In this document: positions 1 through 6,324 of the stretch, piece by piece
Numbering within the stretch: position 1 is the stretch's first letter
How the letters are laid out: every line of letters begins with the position of its first letter
Assembly: GCA_009937555.1 (NCBI GenBank)
Contig: JAACFD010000013.1
Coordinates: forward strand, 1 to 19,285
Origin: Chlamydiales bacterium
GTDB taxonomy: Bacteria; Chlamydiota; Chlamydiia; Chlamydiales; JAACFD01
DNA length: 19,285 nt
Reading direction: 5' to 3'
Position numbers and translations under genes: made by a program
The notes under the pieces: model-generated
Seen by the model: only the letters and a program-made list of their open reading frames with translations
Database searches by the model: none
Told to the model about the DNA's origin: nothing

Positions 1-815
1 CCCCAACCTATGCCCTTCTCTTACCTATTGCAGCCACACACATAGGTTTTTTTAATAGCTTGGATGAGTATGCATTAGAAAAAGGACACCTCTTTTCGCA
101 TCAGAAAACCGAATGGGCATTAATGATGGATAATACGTATAAGGTAGACCAAATATCACAGATTGGTAACTGCCTTAAACATAAAATCTCATACCAAAAC
201 AAGCTTTTTAGTATTGATAAGAACCAGGATATATTATTTTTTCAAGATAAAGACAGTCTATCATGCTCTATTAAGCATGTGCAGATACAACATAGAGAAA
301 ACCTATTATTAGCCTGTCATGCCGCTTACTTTCTAGGAGTTGAAGCTGAAAAAATACTAAATTCTGTAGCAGGTATAACAGCCAGTCAAGGTCGATTTTG
401 TATATATGAAAAGCAGGGAGTACGTTACATAGATGATACATATAACGCAGCTCCTTTAGCTGTTTTAAAGGCTATTGAGTCTGTTTCTTGCAGTCAAAAA
501 GAAGGAAGGAAAGTAGCTTTACTTGCTGATATGCTAGAACTCGGTAGTGAAAGTGACCGTTTTCATTCTGAAGTACTGGAAAAAGCTGTAGAAGATTTAG
601 ATCTTGTAATTACTTTGGGGGGGGCTTACAAGAAGAGTGCTCAAGAGCACTTTAACAAGGAAGATAAGATTAAAGGCTTTGATAGTTTTGAACAGGCGTG
701 GGAGCAGGTAAAAAAAGAAATAAAAAAAGGAGACACAGTGCTTATTAAAGGAGCACGCTCTTTTAACTTAGAAAGAGTCTTCAAAGAATTAGCATTGGGT
801 AGTTATGGCGATTGA
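1..815 (+). CDS. murF: UDP-N-acetylmuramoyl-tripeptide--D-alanyl-D-alanine ligase MurF, 5' partial
   Basis: MurF adds D-Ala-D-Ala to UDP-MurNAc-tripeptide in the cytoplasm, the last step of the soluble peptidoglycan precursor pathway. The reading frame is open from base 3 to the window edge, so the N-terminal part with the ATP-binding P-loop lies outside; about 270 of the usual ~450 residues are present. The first visible residues (ATHIGFFNSLDEYALEKG, bases 33-86) match the Mur ligase central domain. The C-terminal domain shows DDTYNAAP (bases 433-456), DMLELGSESDRFHSEV (from 529) and LIKGARSFNLERV (from 742), all MurF-type. A TTG at base 60 is inside the conserved domain and is not the start. 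The gene overlaps mraY by 11 nt. It contains an unusual run of eight G at 617-624 that does not break the frame. Confidence 0.96.
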   Translation, partial: PTYALLLPIAATHIGFFNSLDEYALEKGHLFSHQKTEWALMMDNTYKVDQISQIGNCLKHKISYQNKLFSIDKNQDILFFQDKDSLSCSIKHVQIQHRENLLLACHAAYFLGVEAEKILNSVAGITASQGRFCIYEKQGVRYIDDTYNAAPLAVLKAIESVSCSQKEGRKVALLADMLELGSESDRFHSEVLEKAVEDLDLVITLGGAYKKSAQEHFNKEDKIKGFDSFEQAWEQVKKEIKKGDTVLIKGARSFNLERVFKELALGSYGD

Positions 816-2025
816 TTTATTACAGTATTTATTTAACTCATTAGGAGCTGAACTACCTGTAGCTTTCTCCTATTACTCGACAAAAATGATTCTCGGTCTA
901 GTGAGTAGTTTGTTAATTTGTATCTTTTGTGGGCCTAGCTTCATAAAGAAATTATATGAGCTGAAGATAGGTCAGAGTATAAGAAAAGAAGAGTGCCCTC
1001 ACCTTGCAGAACTCCATGCTAAAAAGCAAGATACGCCTACCATGGGTGGGGTGTTAATTATAATATCTCTACTTTTATCTTCAATTTTATGGATGGACTT
1101 TTCTTACCCATATACTTGGATTTTACTGATAACACTTTTAGTCCTTGGTGGTCTAGGTGCTTATGATGATTATCTGAAGTTAAAGTATCGTAATGCAAAG
1201 GGAATCAGCTCTAGAGCTAAGTTTTTATCTCAGCTTTTGCTTGCAGTATTCTTACTTTCTTACTTGCTTTCTCCTATAATTCAAGAAAGTGTAAATCAGC
1301 TTTTAGGTTTGAAAGCTTTGGTTTCAAAACAGTGGGTTTACTCTTCAGTTGAACCTAATGAGGAAATTAGAGAGCTTGCTGAAAACTCGCATTTTATGAG
1401 AGACCTGTATTTTCCTTTTATAAAGCAGCCTATTTATACTTTCCATGGCTTATCTGTAATAGTATTAGCTATTTTTATGGTTACTGTGATTACAGGGTCC
1501 TCAAATGCTGTTAACCTTACAGATGGTTTAGATGGCTTAGCTAGTGGGGTATATATCATTGCTTGTATCCCTCTAGCAATTATAGCCTTCTTATCTAATA
1601 ATATACAGCTTGCTAGCTATCTGAACCTAAGTTATATAGATGGTAGTGGTGAAGTAGCTATTTTCCTTTGCAGTGTGATAGGGGCTTTACTTGGGTTTTT
1701 ATGGTTTAATGCTCCTCCTGCTCAGATTTTTATGGGGGATACCGGTTCTTTAGGGCTGGGAGGTATTCTGGGTATTAGTGCTATACTAATACGCAGAGAG
1801 TTTCTTTTAGCCATTGTTGGGGGAGTTTTTGTCTTAGAGACTCTTTCAGTAATCTTGCAAGTGCTGAGTTATCGCTTCAGAAATAAGAAGCGCATATTCC
1901 TATGTGCTCCACTGCATCATCATTTTGAGTACAAAGGGTGGGCAGAAACTAAAGTGGTAATCCGTTTTTGGATTATTGCTATTTTATTTTCTATGATTGG
2001 CCTGTCCACCATTAAGTTTCAGTAG
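805..2025 (+). CDS. mraY: Phospho-N-acetylmuramoyl-pentapeptide-transferase MraY
   Basis: MraY is the inner-membrane enzyme that transfers phospho-MurNAc-pentapeptide from UDP to undecaprenyl phosphate, making lipid I. The protein has about ten hydrophobic segments. Family motifs are in order: DTPTMGG (77-82), GAYDDYLKLKYRNAKG with the Asp pair at 121-122, NAVNLTDGLDGLASG (Asp240, Asp243), FMGDTGSLGLGG (Asp312) and APLHHHFEYKGW (His371-373). At 406 residues it is longer than the 360 of E. coli. Most of the extra length is between the Asp pair and the NLTDGLDG motif, around residues 157-208, which holds a polar stretch rich in Glu, Ser and Asn. The ATG lies inside the end of murF (11-nt overlap), suggesting translational coupling. 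All catalytic residues appear intact. Confidence 0.97.
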   Translation: MAIDLLQYLFNSLGAELPVAFSYYSTKMILGLVSSLLICIFCGPSFIKKLYELKIGQSIRKEECPHLAELHAKKQDTPTMGGVLIIISLLLSSILWMDFSYPYTWILLITLLVLGGLGAYDDYLKLKYRNAKGISSRAKFLSQLLLAVFLLSYLLSPIIQESVNQLLGLKALVSKQWVYSSVEPNEEIRELAENSHFMRDLYFPFIKQPIYTFHGLSVIVLAIFMVTVITGSSNAVNLTDGLDGLASGVYIIACIPLAIIAFLSNNIQLASYLNLSYIDGSGEVAIFLCSVIGALLGFLWFNAPPAQIFMGDTGSLGLGGILGISAILIRREFLLAIVGGVFVLETLSVILQVLSYRFRNKKRIFLCAPLHHHFEYKGWAETKVVIRFWIIAILFSMIGLSTIKFQ

Positions 2026-2041
2026 GGGAAGAGAGTAAAAA

Positions 2042-3382
2042 GTGTTAGATAACTGGAAGTTAAAAAAGATCGTCATACTAGGACTTGGAGTCTCAGGAAG
2101 AGCTCTAGCAGACTATTTGCAAAGTGAGGGGCTTTACTTTTCTGTAGTCGATGATGAACCTGATAAAGTGGAAGCAGCTTTAAAAGACTACCCTAACAGC
2201 AGTAGATGGGATAAAAAAGCCCCTGAGTTGCTTTTATACTCTCCAGGCATTCCTTTGTCTCATCCTGCTATTAAAGAAGCAGCTGAATCAGGAGCAGAGG
2301 TTATAACTGAGATAGCCTTTGCCCTCTATTTATTAAGAAAAAGAGTGAAAAAAATAGTTGGCATCACAGGAACTAACGGGAAAAGTACAACTACAGCTTT
2401 GCTTGCACATATATTTAACCACCAAGGCACCTCTTCATTAGCATGTGGAAATATTGGAGTTGCAGTTAGCGCCTTACTCAAGAAAAGAGAGTTACCTGAC
2501 TATTTATTTGTTGAGTTAAGTTCGTATCAGCTAGAGGGGCTTGACTTTGCTTGTTTAGATGCAGCAATTTTTACAAATATTGCAAAAGATCACCTGGACC
2601 GTTACCCCAGTTATACAGCATATATTGATGCTAAGTTGAATATAGCAAGTGCGTTACTTGAAGGAGCTCCTTTTTTTGTAGAGGCTCAAGCTTACAAATT
2701 ATTTCCTAGGTATAAAAACTACAAGCCAATGGTTTTATTTGGCTTTGGCGATAATAGCAGCCTTTATTTTAACCCTAGTGAAGGAAAAATTACTCAAGAT
2801 AGGGTTGATTACATATTAAAAGAAGAGTATAGAAGTAACTTTTTAAGAAATAGCTCCAACCTTTTAGCGGCTTTAGGTTTCTGCTTATTTGAAAATCTGA
2901 AATTAGAAGACTTTCTCGAGTATGCAAAGGACTTTAAGGCTTTAGAGCATAGACTAGAAAGTGTGGCTGAGGTAAATGGGGTTGAAATCATTAATGACAG
3001 TAAGGCAACTAATGTAGCCTCTGTTGTTTATGCTGTGGAAAGCTTAAGTGAACCTGTTCAGTTAATAGCTGGAGGTAAAGGTAAAGGAGAAGACTTTGCC
3101 GCTTGGCAGCCTTTTCTAGAAACAAAGCTTCAAAAAGTTTTTGTTCTAGGGGAAGCGCAGGAGAAAATCTTAAGGGATTTAGGTCCGAGCGAAAAAGTTG
3201 TTAGAGTAGCTGACTTGAAAGAAGCCGTTGCAGAGGCTCTTAAAACAGCGAAAAAAGGAAGTAAAATTTTATTATCCCCCGGTTGTGCGAGTTTTGACAT
3301 GTTTAAAGACTATAGACACAGAGGGGAAGTATTTAAAAAATTAGTAAGAGAGCTAACTTGCGAGGAAAGAAATGAGCCGTAG
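2042..3382 (+). CDS. murD: UDP-N-acetylmuramoyl-L-alanine--D-glutamate ligase MurD
   Basis: MurD adds D-Glu to UDP-MurNAc-L-Ala in the cytoplasm. The N-terminal Rossmann-like motif GLGVSGRALADYL (14-26), the ATP P-loop GITGTNGKSTTTALL (107-121), the central-domain motifs ELSSYQLEGL and DHLDRYPSYTAYIDAKLNI, and the C-terminal INDSKATN and SPGCASFDMFKDYRHRGEVF motifs are all present. Length (446 aa) is normal. The start is a GTG preceded by a GAGAG purine stretch at 2031-2035 with 6 nt spacing; there is no better ATG upstream before the mraY stop, 16 nt away. The 3' end overlaps the LysM gene by 11 nt. Confidence 0.97.
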   Translation: MLDNWKLKKIVILGLGVSGRALADYLQSEGLYFSVVDDEPDKVEAALKDYPNSSRWDKKAPELLLYSPGIPLSHPAIKEAAESGAEVITEIAFALYLLRKRVKKIVGITGTNGKSTTTALLAHIFNHQGTSSLACGNIGVAVSALLKKRELPDYLFVELSSYQLEGLDFACLDAAIFTNIAKDHLDRYPSYTAYIDAKLNIASALLEGAPFFVEAQAYKLFPRYKNYKPMVLFGFGDNSSLYFNPSEGKITQDRVDYILKEEYRSNFLRNSSNLLAALGFCLFENLKLEDFLEYAKDFKALEHRLESVAEVNGVEIINDSKATNVASVVYAVESLSEPVQLIAGGKGKGEDFAAWQPFLETKLQKVFVLGEAQEKILRDLGPSEKVVRVADLKEAVAEALKTAKKGSKILLSPGCASFDMFKDYRHRGEVFKKLVRELTCEERNEP

Positions 3383-4031
3383 AGATACTATTGTGGTTGC
3401 TGTTTTGATAAACACAGGTTTACTGTTAATTCTATTTGTAACAGCTATAAACTCTAGTGATGAACAAGCGCAGATAAGTTATGAGTCAATGCAACCATCT
3501 AATACAACAGAGGTTGTTGATATGCACCCAGCTATTAATAGTACTTCTAGCGAAGATAAGCAAGAGCCTGTAGCTTTAGCATCTGAGAGTTTTGAGAGTA
3601 GAGCTAATGAAGAGCAACATAGCTTGGCTAATTCTGAACAGACTCTTGGAGAGACTGCAGACGAAGACACCTTTGTAGAAGTTGTAGTAAAAAGAGGGGA
3701 CTACCTGGAAAAAATAGCTAAGAATCACTCTGTAGGTGTTTCTGACATTGTAAAGTTAAACGGTCTTACCTCTACGCAACTTAAGATAGGGCAGCTTATT
3801 CGCATCCCAATTTTAGCTAAGCAAGAGCCTGTAGCTACTAGTGATAGTAGATCAAGTGAGCCAACGGCTTCAAATGGGCAAGAGAAGTACTATGTGGTAC
3901 GTTCTGGAGATAATCCATGGCTAATTGCAATGAGAAACGGGATAGACTTAGAGCAGTTACTGAAGCTCAATAGACTAGATGAAAAAAAGGCGAGAAAGCT
4001 TAGACCTGGTGATAAAATTAGAATTAGATAA
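3372..4031 (+). CDS. Membrane-anchored protein with two LysM domains (NlpD-like)
   Basis: LysM domains bind peptidoglycan GlcNAc-containing glycan. Residues 7-25 form one hydrophobic segment after a basic start (MSRRD), an uncleaved anchor by appearance. Residues 27-100 are a polar, Ser/Glu/Gln-rich linker. LysM 1 spans about 103-146 (VVVKRGDYLEKIA to QLIRIP) and LysM 2 about 173-218 (YYVVRSGDNPWLIA to GDKIRIR). There is no LytM/M23 peptidase domain, unlike E. coli NlpD, so it is a binding or scaffold protein rather than a hydrolase. In Chlamydia the gene at this site is annotated nlpD and lies between murD and ftsW, as here. The ATG is inside murD with a GAGG (3362-3365) 6 nt upstream. A 19-nt direct repeat encodes KQEPVA before each LysM domain. 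A role at the division septum is inferred from context. Confidence 0.85.
   Translation: MSRRDTIVVAVLINTGLLLILFVTAINSSDEQAQISYESMQPSNTTEVVDMHPAINSTSSEDKQEPVALASESFESRANEEQHSLANSEQTLGETADEDTFVEVVVKRGDYLEKIAKNHSVGVSDIVKLNGLTSTQLKIGQLIRIPILAKQEPVATSDSRSSEPTASNGQEKYYVVRSGDNPWLIAMRNGIDLEQLLKLNRLDEKKARKLRPGDKIRIR
3557..3575 (+). repeat. 19-nt direct repeat, copy 1
   Basis: TAAGCAAGAGCCTGTAGCT occurs here and again at 3818-3836 in the same gene and frame, 261 nt (87 codons) apart. It encodes KQEPVA in the linker before the first LysM domain. Confidence 0.75.
3818..3836 (+). repeat. 19-nt direct repeat, copy 2
   Basis: This is the second exact copy of the 19-nt repeat at 3557-3575. It encodes KQEPVA in the linker between the two LysM domains. 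Bases on both sides of the two copies differ. Confidence 0.75.
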
Positions 4032-4048
4032 AAGAAAACTAAGTTGGC

Positions 4049-5176
4049 ATGACGTTTAAAAGTCTTAGTTTATGTGCTTTTGTAGCCGCGATCTTTTCTC
4101 TTGGCTTATTGATGATTTTCAATACTTCATCAGCTGCTATTATAGACTTAGCTCAGGAAGAACAAAGTTTACACGAATCTGTTATTAGACATATTATCTA
4201 CGGGTGTATAGGTTTAATTGTAGGTTATTTTGTTTACAAAATAGGTTATAAAAGAATCTTACTTCTTAGTTTCCCGGTTTTAATATTCCTTACCTTTCTT
4301 TTACTTTTAACATTTGTTCCTGGTGTAGGACAAATGAGAAATGGAGCTTACAGATGGATAGGTATAGCTGGCCTCACTCTTCAGCCTTCAGAGTTGGTGA
4401 AGTATGCAGTTCCTATCTTTTTCATTTTTTACTTAACTCAAGCAAAGTCGCCCTTATCTTTAAAAGACTACTTTATAGGGATAGGTTTGGTGTCCATTCC
4501 CACTTTTTTGATTCTTATAGAGCCTGATCATGGGACAACTATGATTTTAGGCACCACTATCATAATGTTGCTCTTTTTAACTAAGGTCTCCTTTAAATAC
4601 TGGGCATGGCCTTTGATTGCTCTTACCGCACTAGCAGTTGTTGCAGGTATGCAAGTTCCTTACGTAAAAGCTCGTTTACAGGTATATGTGAACCCTGAGT
4701 TAGACGTACAGGGTAAGGGGCATCAGCCTTTTCAGGCCAAAATTGCAACGGGTTCAGGAGGAAGCTGGGGGAGAGGTTTAGGGAAGAGTATCCAGAAGCT
4801 AAGTTATCTTCCTGAAGCAAAAAATGACTATATTGCAGCTATTTATGCTGAAGAACTTGGCTTTATTGGGATTGTTTTTTTACTAACTCTGTACATGCTT
4901 TTTTCACTAATGGGTTTTTGGATTGCCTTTTCAGCAGTAGATAGAGCTGGTTTTTTATTAGCAACTTCGGTAACTTTTTTAATCTTCTTCCAAGCTTTTT
5001 TGAACCTAGGTGTGGTTTCAGGTCTGCTTCCTTCTACAGGCTTAAATCTTCCTTTTTTTAGTCAGGGAGGGACTTCTTTAATGGCTAATATTGCAGCTTT
5101 ATTTATTTTAGTAGATATTGATGTGGTTAGTAAAAAGTTAGAAAGTAGGCAAATAAAGGCAAGTTACCAATTATAA
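4049..5176 (+). CDS. ftsW: Peptidoglycan glycosyltransferase FtsW (SEDS family)
   Basis: FtsW polymerises lipid II into glycan strands at the division site together with a class B PBP. The 375-residue protein is very hydrophobic with about ten membrane segments. Family signatures are GAYRWIGIAGLTLQPSEL (99-116), IEPDHGTTMIL (157-167), the extracellular loop KLSYLPEAKNDYIAAIYAEELG with the likely catalytic Asp260, and the C-terminal LPSTGLNLPFFSQGGTSLMAN. SEDS members FtsW and RodA are hard to separate by motif, but the position between lysM and murG is that of ftsW. The ATG has no strong ribosome binding site (only AAGAAAA and AAG upstream), so it may depend on translation of the LysM gene, which ends 17 nt before. 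Confidence 0.95.
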   Translation: MTFKSLSLCAFVAAIFSLGLLMIFNTSSAAIIDLAQEEQSLHESVIRHIIYGCIGLIVGYFVYKIGYKRILLLSFPVLIFLTFLLLLTFVPGVGQMRNGAYRWIGIAGLTLQPSELVKYAVPIFFIFYLTQAKSPLSLKDYFIGIGLVSIPTFLILIEPDHGTTMILGTTIIMLLFLTKVSFKYWAWPLIALTALAVVAGMQVPYVKARLQVYVNPELDVQGKGHQPFQAKIATGSGGSWGRGLGKSIQKLSYLPEAKNDYIAAIYAEELGFIGIVFLLTLYMLFSLMGFWIAFSAVDRAGFLLATSVTFLIFFQAFLNLGVVSGLLPSTGLNLPFFSQGGTSLMANIAALFILVDIDVVSKKLESRQIKASYQL

Positions 5177-5190
5177 GCGGTTTAAATTAA

Positions 5191-5197
5191 AAGGAGG
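5191..5197 (+). promoter_or_regulatory. Strong ribosome binding site of murG
   Basis: AAGGAGG lies 8 nt before the murG ATG. It is the most complete anti-16S match that I see in the cluster, in the 29-nt gap after ftsW, the widest gap of the operon. Confidence 0.8.
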
Positions 5198-5205
5198 CGA
5201 AGTTT

Positions 5206-6324
5206 ATGAAAAAGAATGTATTGATTTGTGCCGGAGGAACTGGAGGCCATGTTTTTCCAGCTCAAGCTCTTGCTCAGCAGTTTGCTAGAGAGAAAGACCG
5301 CTTTAACATCTTGTTTGCAGGAGGAAACCTTCAAAGCAATCCTTATTTTAAGCAAGAAAGTTTTCCTTTTAGAGAAATAAGTTCAGGCAAGTTTAATAAG
5401 CGGCGTCTACTATTTTCTATATGGGAGTCAAGAAAGACACTAAAAGGTTTTTTTCAATCGCTTAAGCTTATTAAAGAATTTCAACCAGATGTAGTTGTCG
5501 GTTTTGGAAGTTACTATACTTTTCCTCTTCTTTTAGCAGCAAAGTTTATGAGAGTACCTATTGTCTTGCATGAAGGTAATGCGGTGCCAGGAACTGTAAA
5601 TAAACTATTTTCTAAAGCTGCTAGAGCAACTGGTGTCTTATTTCCTGAGACGCAGCGCTTTTTGAAAGGAAGAACTGTGGAAGTTGGGATGCCGCTCCGC
5701 TCAGGATACACAAAAAACTTTGGTTCTGTATTAAAAGCTAAAGAGTATTTTGGACTAGATGCTGATAAAGTCACGTTTTTAGTTTTTGGAGGCTCTCAGG
5801 GAGCTTTAGTAATCAATACGCACTTTTGCGGGGCATTAATCGAATTAGCTGATCGGACGCGAAATTTCCAGGTGGTTCACTTTACAGGCGACGCTGTTGT
5901 TAGCAAAGAGGTTTCAAAAGTATATGAGTCTATAGGCATTGACTATTGTGTTAAAGAATTTGAAGAACAAATGGATCAAGCATATTTGGCTTCGGATCTT
6001 GTTATTTCTAGGGCTGGTGCAGCTACTATTGCAGAATTAGTTGAGTATGAGCTTCCATCAATACTGATACCCTACCCTTATGCAACTGATGATCACCAAA
6101 CAAAGAACGCCAGCATTATGGAGCAGAAGATCAAAGGTTCTATTACCATTGCTCAAGATAAACTTAACGCTGAGCAGCTTTCAAATATTATTTTTTCCCT
6201 CTTTAAAGGGGATCGTTCCAAGCTTAAACAACTGCATGAGAATATCCGTAAGCATAAAGGGAAAGCTATAGAAAAAGACCTTAAATCATTAATTTGTGAA
6301 ACAGTAGGAGCGAACCAACGATGA
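5206..6324 (+). CDS. murG: UDP-GlcNAc--lipid I GlcNAc transferase MurG
   Basis: MurG transfers GlcNAc to lipid I on the inner face of the membrane, making lipid II. It is a GT-B glycosyltransferase. The N-terminal glycine-rich loop AGGTGGHVFPAQALAQ (9-24) is followed by VVVGFGSYYTFPLLLAAK and IVLHEGNAVPGTVNKL. The C-terminal UDP-GlcNAc-binding half shows FGGSQGALVIN, VISRAGAATIAEL and IPYPYATDDHQTKNA. Length (372 aa) is normal. The start is fixed by a strong AAGGAGG. The stop overlaps the murC-ddl ATG in an ATGA arrangement, so the two are likely translated in a coupled way. Confidence 0.97.
   Translation: MKKNVLICAGGTGGHVFPAQALAQQFAREKDRFNILFAGGNLQSNPYFKQESFPFREISSGKFNKRRLLFSIWESRKTLKGFFQSLKLIKEFQPDVVVGFGSYYTFPLLLAAKFMRVPIVLHEGNAVPGTVNKLFSKAARATGVLFPETQRFLKGRTVEVGMPLRSGYTKNFGSVLKAKEYFGLDADKVTFLVFGGSQGALVINTHFCGALIELADRTRNFQVVHFTGDAVVSKEVSKVYESIGIDYCVKEFEEQMDQAYLASDLVISRAGAATIAELVEYELPSILIPYPYATDDHQTKNASIMEQKIKGSITIAQDKLNAEQLSNIIFSLFKGDRSKLKQLHENIRKHKGKAIEKDLKSLICETVGANQR

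Noticed and set aside
636..651. Perfect 7-bp inverted repeat AGTGCTC-AA-GAGCACT
   Set aside because: It lies inside murF coding sequence and the 2-nt loop is too tight for a hairpin. No T-run follows.
60..815. TTG at base 60 as the start of a short separate protein
   Set aside because: The frame is open to the window edge and the upstream residues match the MurF central domain, so this is a partial murF.
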